A program made the translations under genes and the position numbers. Shown here piece after piece: positions 56,216 to 57,228 of a stretch of DNA of 57,228 nt (position 1 is its first letter; each line of letters begins with the position of its first letter). The notes below the pieces were generated by a model, which searched no databases, had not been told where the DNA came from, and worked only from the letters and a program-made list of their open reading frames with translations. Source of the stretch: an uncultured Hyphomicrobiales bacterium (GTDB lineage Bacteria > Pseudomonadota > Alphaproteobacteria > Rhizobiales > Beijerinckiaceae); contig CAIUWR010000006.1 of NCBI GenBank assembly GCA_903902915.1, forward strand, positions 1 through 57,228, written 5' to 3'.

Positions 56216-56312
56216 GCATTCAGCAATGTGGGTGCGACACAGTGCGCTATCTAATACACCACCACCACCCTACAGTTGGAAAATTTAGACATTTCAAGCA
56301 AGGTGATTGAAA

Positions 56313-57228
56313 TCACAATTTCCTTCGTAAGGTAGCAGATGGAAACTCCCCAAACTCTTTCAGGTAAAATTGTCCAAATTCAGATGGCGATGAGAAGCAG
56401 AAACGATAGGCTACGCTGGTGACAGTTATCTTCCTAAAACACTTCAACAAAAGAGCACGTGCTGCGTGAAGCCTTTCTCTTCTTATCCATTCTTTTGGAC
56501 GCAATCCAAATTGTGACTGGAACGAATATTGGAGAACACGTGCAGACAAACCACTCACTCGTTCCATCTCTGTCAATGAGACTGGATTCGTGAGGTTTGC
56601 ACGAAGAAACTCACACAATTTAGTAACTTCAAATCGAGCATTAAACCGATTTCCGTCAGACTGAGATAGAAAAACATCAGGGTGAAGCAGTCCAACAGAC
56701 AGGCGATATAATGAATCGTCTAAAGACAATTTACGCAGTATCGTCGCATCTCCACCAACAGCATCAATTTTTTGATACACGATCTGAAACAAGCGATGAA
56801 AGGGGATTTTATCATCCACCAATGCAGGGGTTCTTGTCTGAAGATTTATTTTTCCTTTGTAATCCAATCCCATTAAAGAAGAACAAGTTGAACTGAGCCT
56901 ATCAATATCCAATCTCATATCAACGCCACTTTGGTTTAAGACACAACGTCGCTTGTTTGGTTCTTCTGCAGAAAAGAAGGCTGAAGCACCTCCACAAAAA
57001 TCATAGCCTACCCCACCGATTTCTGTGCGACTCATTCCATCAGTGGGAATTATAAGATTGGCACCCACAAAATTCTCTCGCTCAAAGTAAATTCCACTCT
57101 GAGCATAAGCCAGCAAGCGTAAGCCATTAACATCAACAGAGGACATTTTGAGCCAAAAATCCTCATTTCCATTTAATGGAGAGAACGCATCTATTTTGGG
57201 AATGATCGCTGCAACAGTATCAGAAACA
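56313..57228 (-). CDS. AraC-family transcriptional regulator, 5' end beyond the window
   Basis: The frame is open from the stop at 56313 to the right edge, so the gene starts outside. An internal ATG at 57146 is probably not the start, because upstream codons (ending IDAFSPLNGNEDFWLK) continue a sensible N-terminal domain. The C-terminal part has the two AraC helix-turn-helices: SLTEMERVSGLSARVLQYSF with the linker QFGLRPKEWIRRERLHAAR, then TSVAYRFCFSSPSEFGQFYL with FGEFPS. The effector is unknown. It is AT-rich like the integrase and convergent with it. Confidence 0.85.
   Translation of the reverse strand, partial: VSDTVAAIIPKIDAFSPLNGNEDFWLKMSSVDVNGLRLLAYAQSGIYFERENFVGANLIIPTDGMSRTEIGGVGYDFCGGASAFFSAEEPNKRRCVLNQSGVDMRLDIDRLSSTCSSLMGLDYKGKINLQTRTPALVDDKIPFHRLFQIVYQKIDAVGGDATILRKLSLDDSLYRLSVGLLHPDVFLSQSDGNRFNARFEVTKLCEFLRANLTNPVSLTEMERVSGLSARVLQYSFQSQFGLRPKEWIRRERLHAARALLLKCFRKITVTSVAYRFCFSSPSEFGQFYLKEFGEFPSATLRRKL

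Larger units (their letters stand above)
54728..57228. mobile_element. Integrase end of a putative integrative element at the 3' end of secA
   Basis: GC content drops sharply immediately after the secA stop, and codon use in both genes here is AT-biased, unlike everything from 230 to 54727. The region holds a tyrosine recombinase next to the junction and an AraC-type regulator, and continues beyond the window. Insertion in the 3' end of a conserved protein gene is a known alternative to tRNA sites. The far attachment site is not in view, so element type and size are unknown. Confidence 0.65.

Overview
The window is a GC-rich chromosomal segment of an alphaproteobacterium, most likely in the order Hyphomicrobiales (Rhizobiales). 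The indicators are the run dapF-mtaB-ftsY-ispZ, the cytochrome c maturation set ccmABCD-ccmG beside acnA, HemY next to a mitofilin-like protein, an IalB-family protein, a group-4-like ECF sigma factor and short GC-rich intergenic palindromes. The genus cannot be fixed from this sequence alone. Nearly all of positions 230-54727 is densely packed housekeeping DNA, with many 1-4 base overlaps between neighbouring genes. Both edges are visibly AT-richer and look acquired.

Left edge (1-357): the 5' half of a tRNA-Thr(CGU) gene on the minus strand is cut just after its anticodon. It runs into AT-rich DNA carrying a hairpin, a perfect inverted repeat and the start of an unidentified gene. 358-12944: hemY and mitofilin; a CoA-ester lyase; carbonic anhydrase, a YqaA-type membrane protein and dsbB; rlmN; thioesterase and iron alcohol dehydrogenase; an exported Gly/Tyr/His-rich protein; an NDUFAF5-like methyltransferase; a metallo-beta-lactamase-fold hydrolase; a GyrI-like exported protein. 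13150-21240: dapF-mtaB, a PsiF-like protein, an RluA-family synthase, ftsY-ispZ and the ccm operon. 21349-27804: acnA, leuB and asd (TCA cycle, leucine and aspartate-family amino acids). 27924-34894: an orphan periplasmic binding protein, an MFS symporter, an RpoH-type sigma factor, an M48 lipoprotein, an SNase-like protein, cutA and a VOC protein. 35037-38634: leuC and leuD separated by a small exported protein, a zincin and a MarR regulator carrying a Cys/His-rich tail. 38688-45744: cell-envelope genes (lytic transglycosylase, two TPM proteins with LemA, YeiH, L,D-transpeptidase), an ECF sigma factor and an IalB protein. 45924-54727: acs, a MutT-type Nudix enzyme, a lipoprotein behind a perfect 26-bp palindrome, argJ, a DUF1499 protein, a PrsA-like foldase and secA.

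Right edge (54728-57228): GC content and codon use change immediately after the secA stop codon. A tyrosine recombinase starts 312 bases later, and an AraC-family regulator follows that runs off the window. This looks like the integrase end of an integrative element inserted at the 3' end of secA. No complete new defence, biosynthetic or mobile system is visible. The most interesting signals are the two island junctions, the orphan operator-like palindrome at 48913-48938, the MarR protein with a Cys/His tail, and the nested inverted repeat over the start codon of the lytic transglycosylase.
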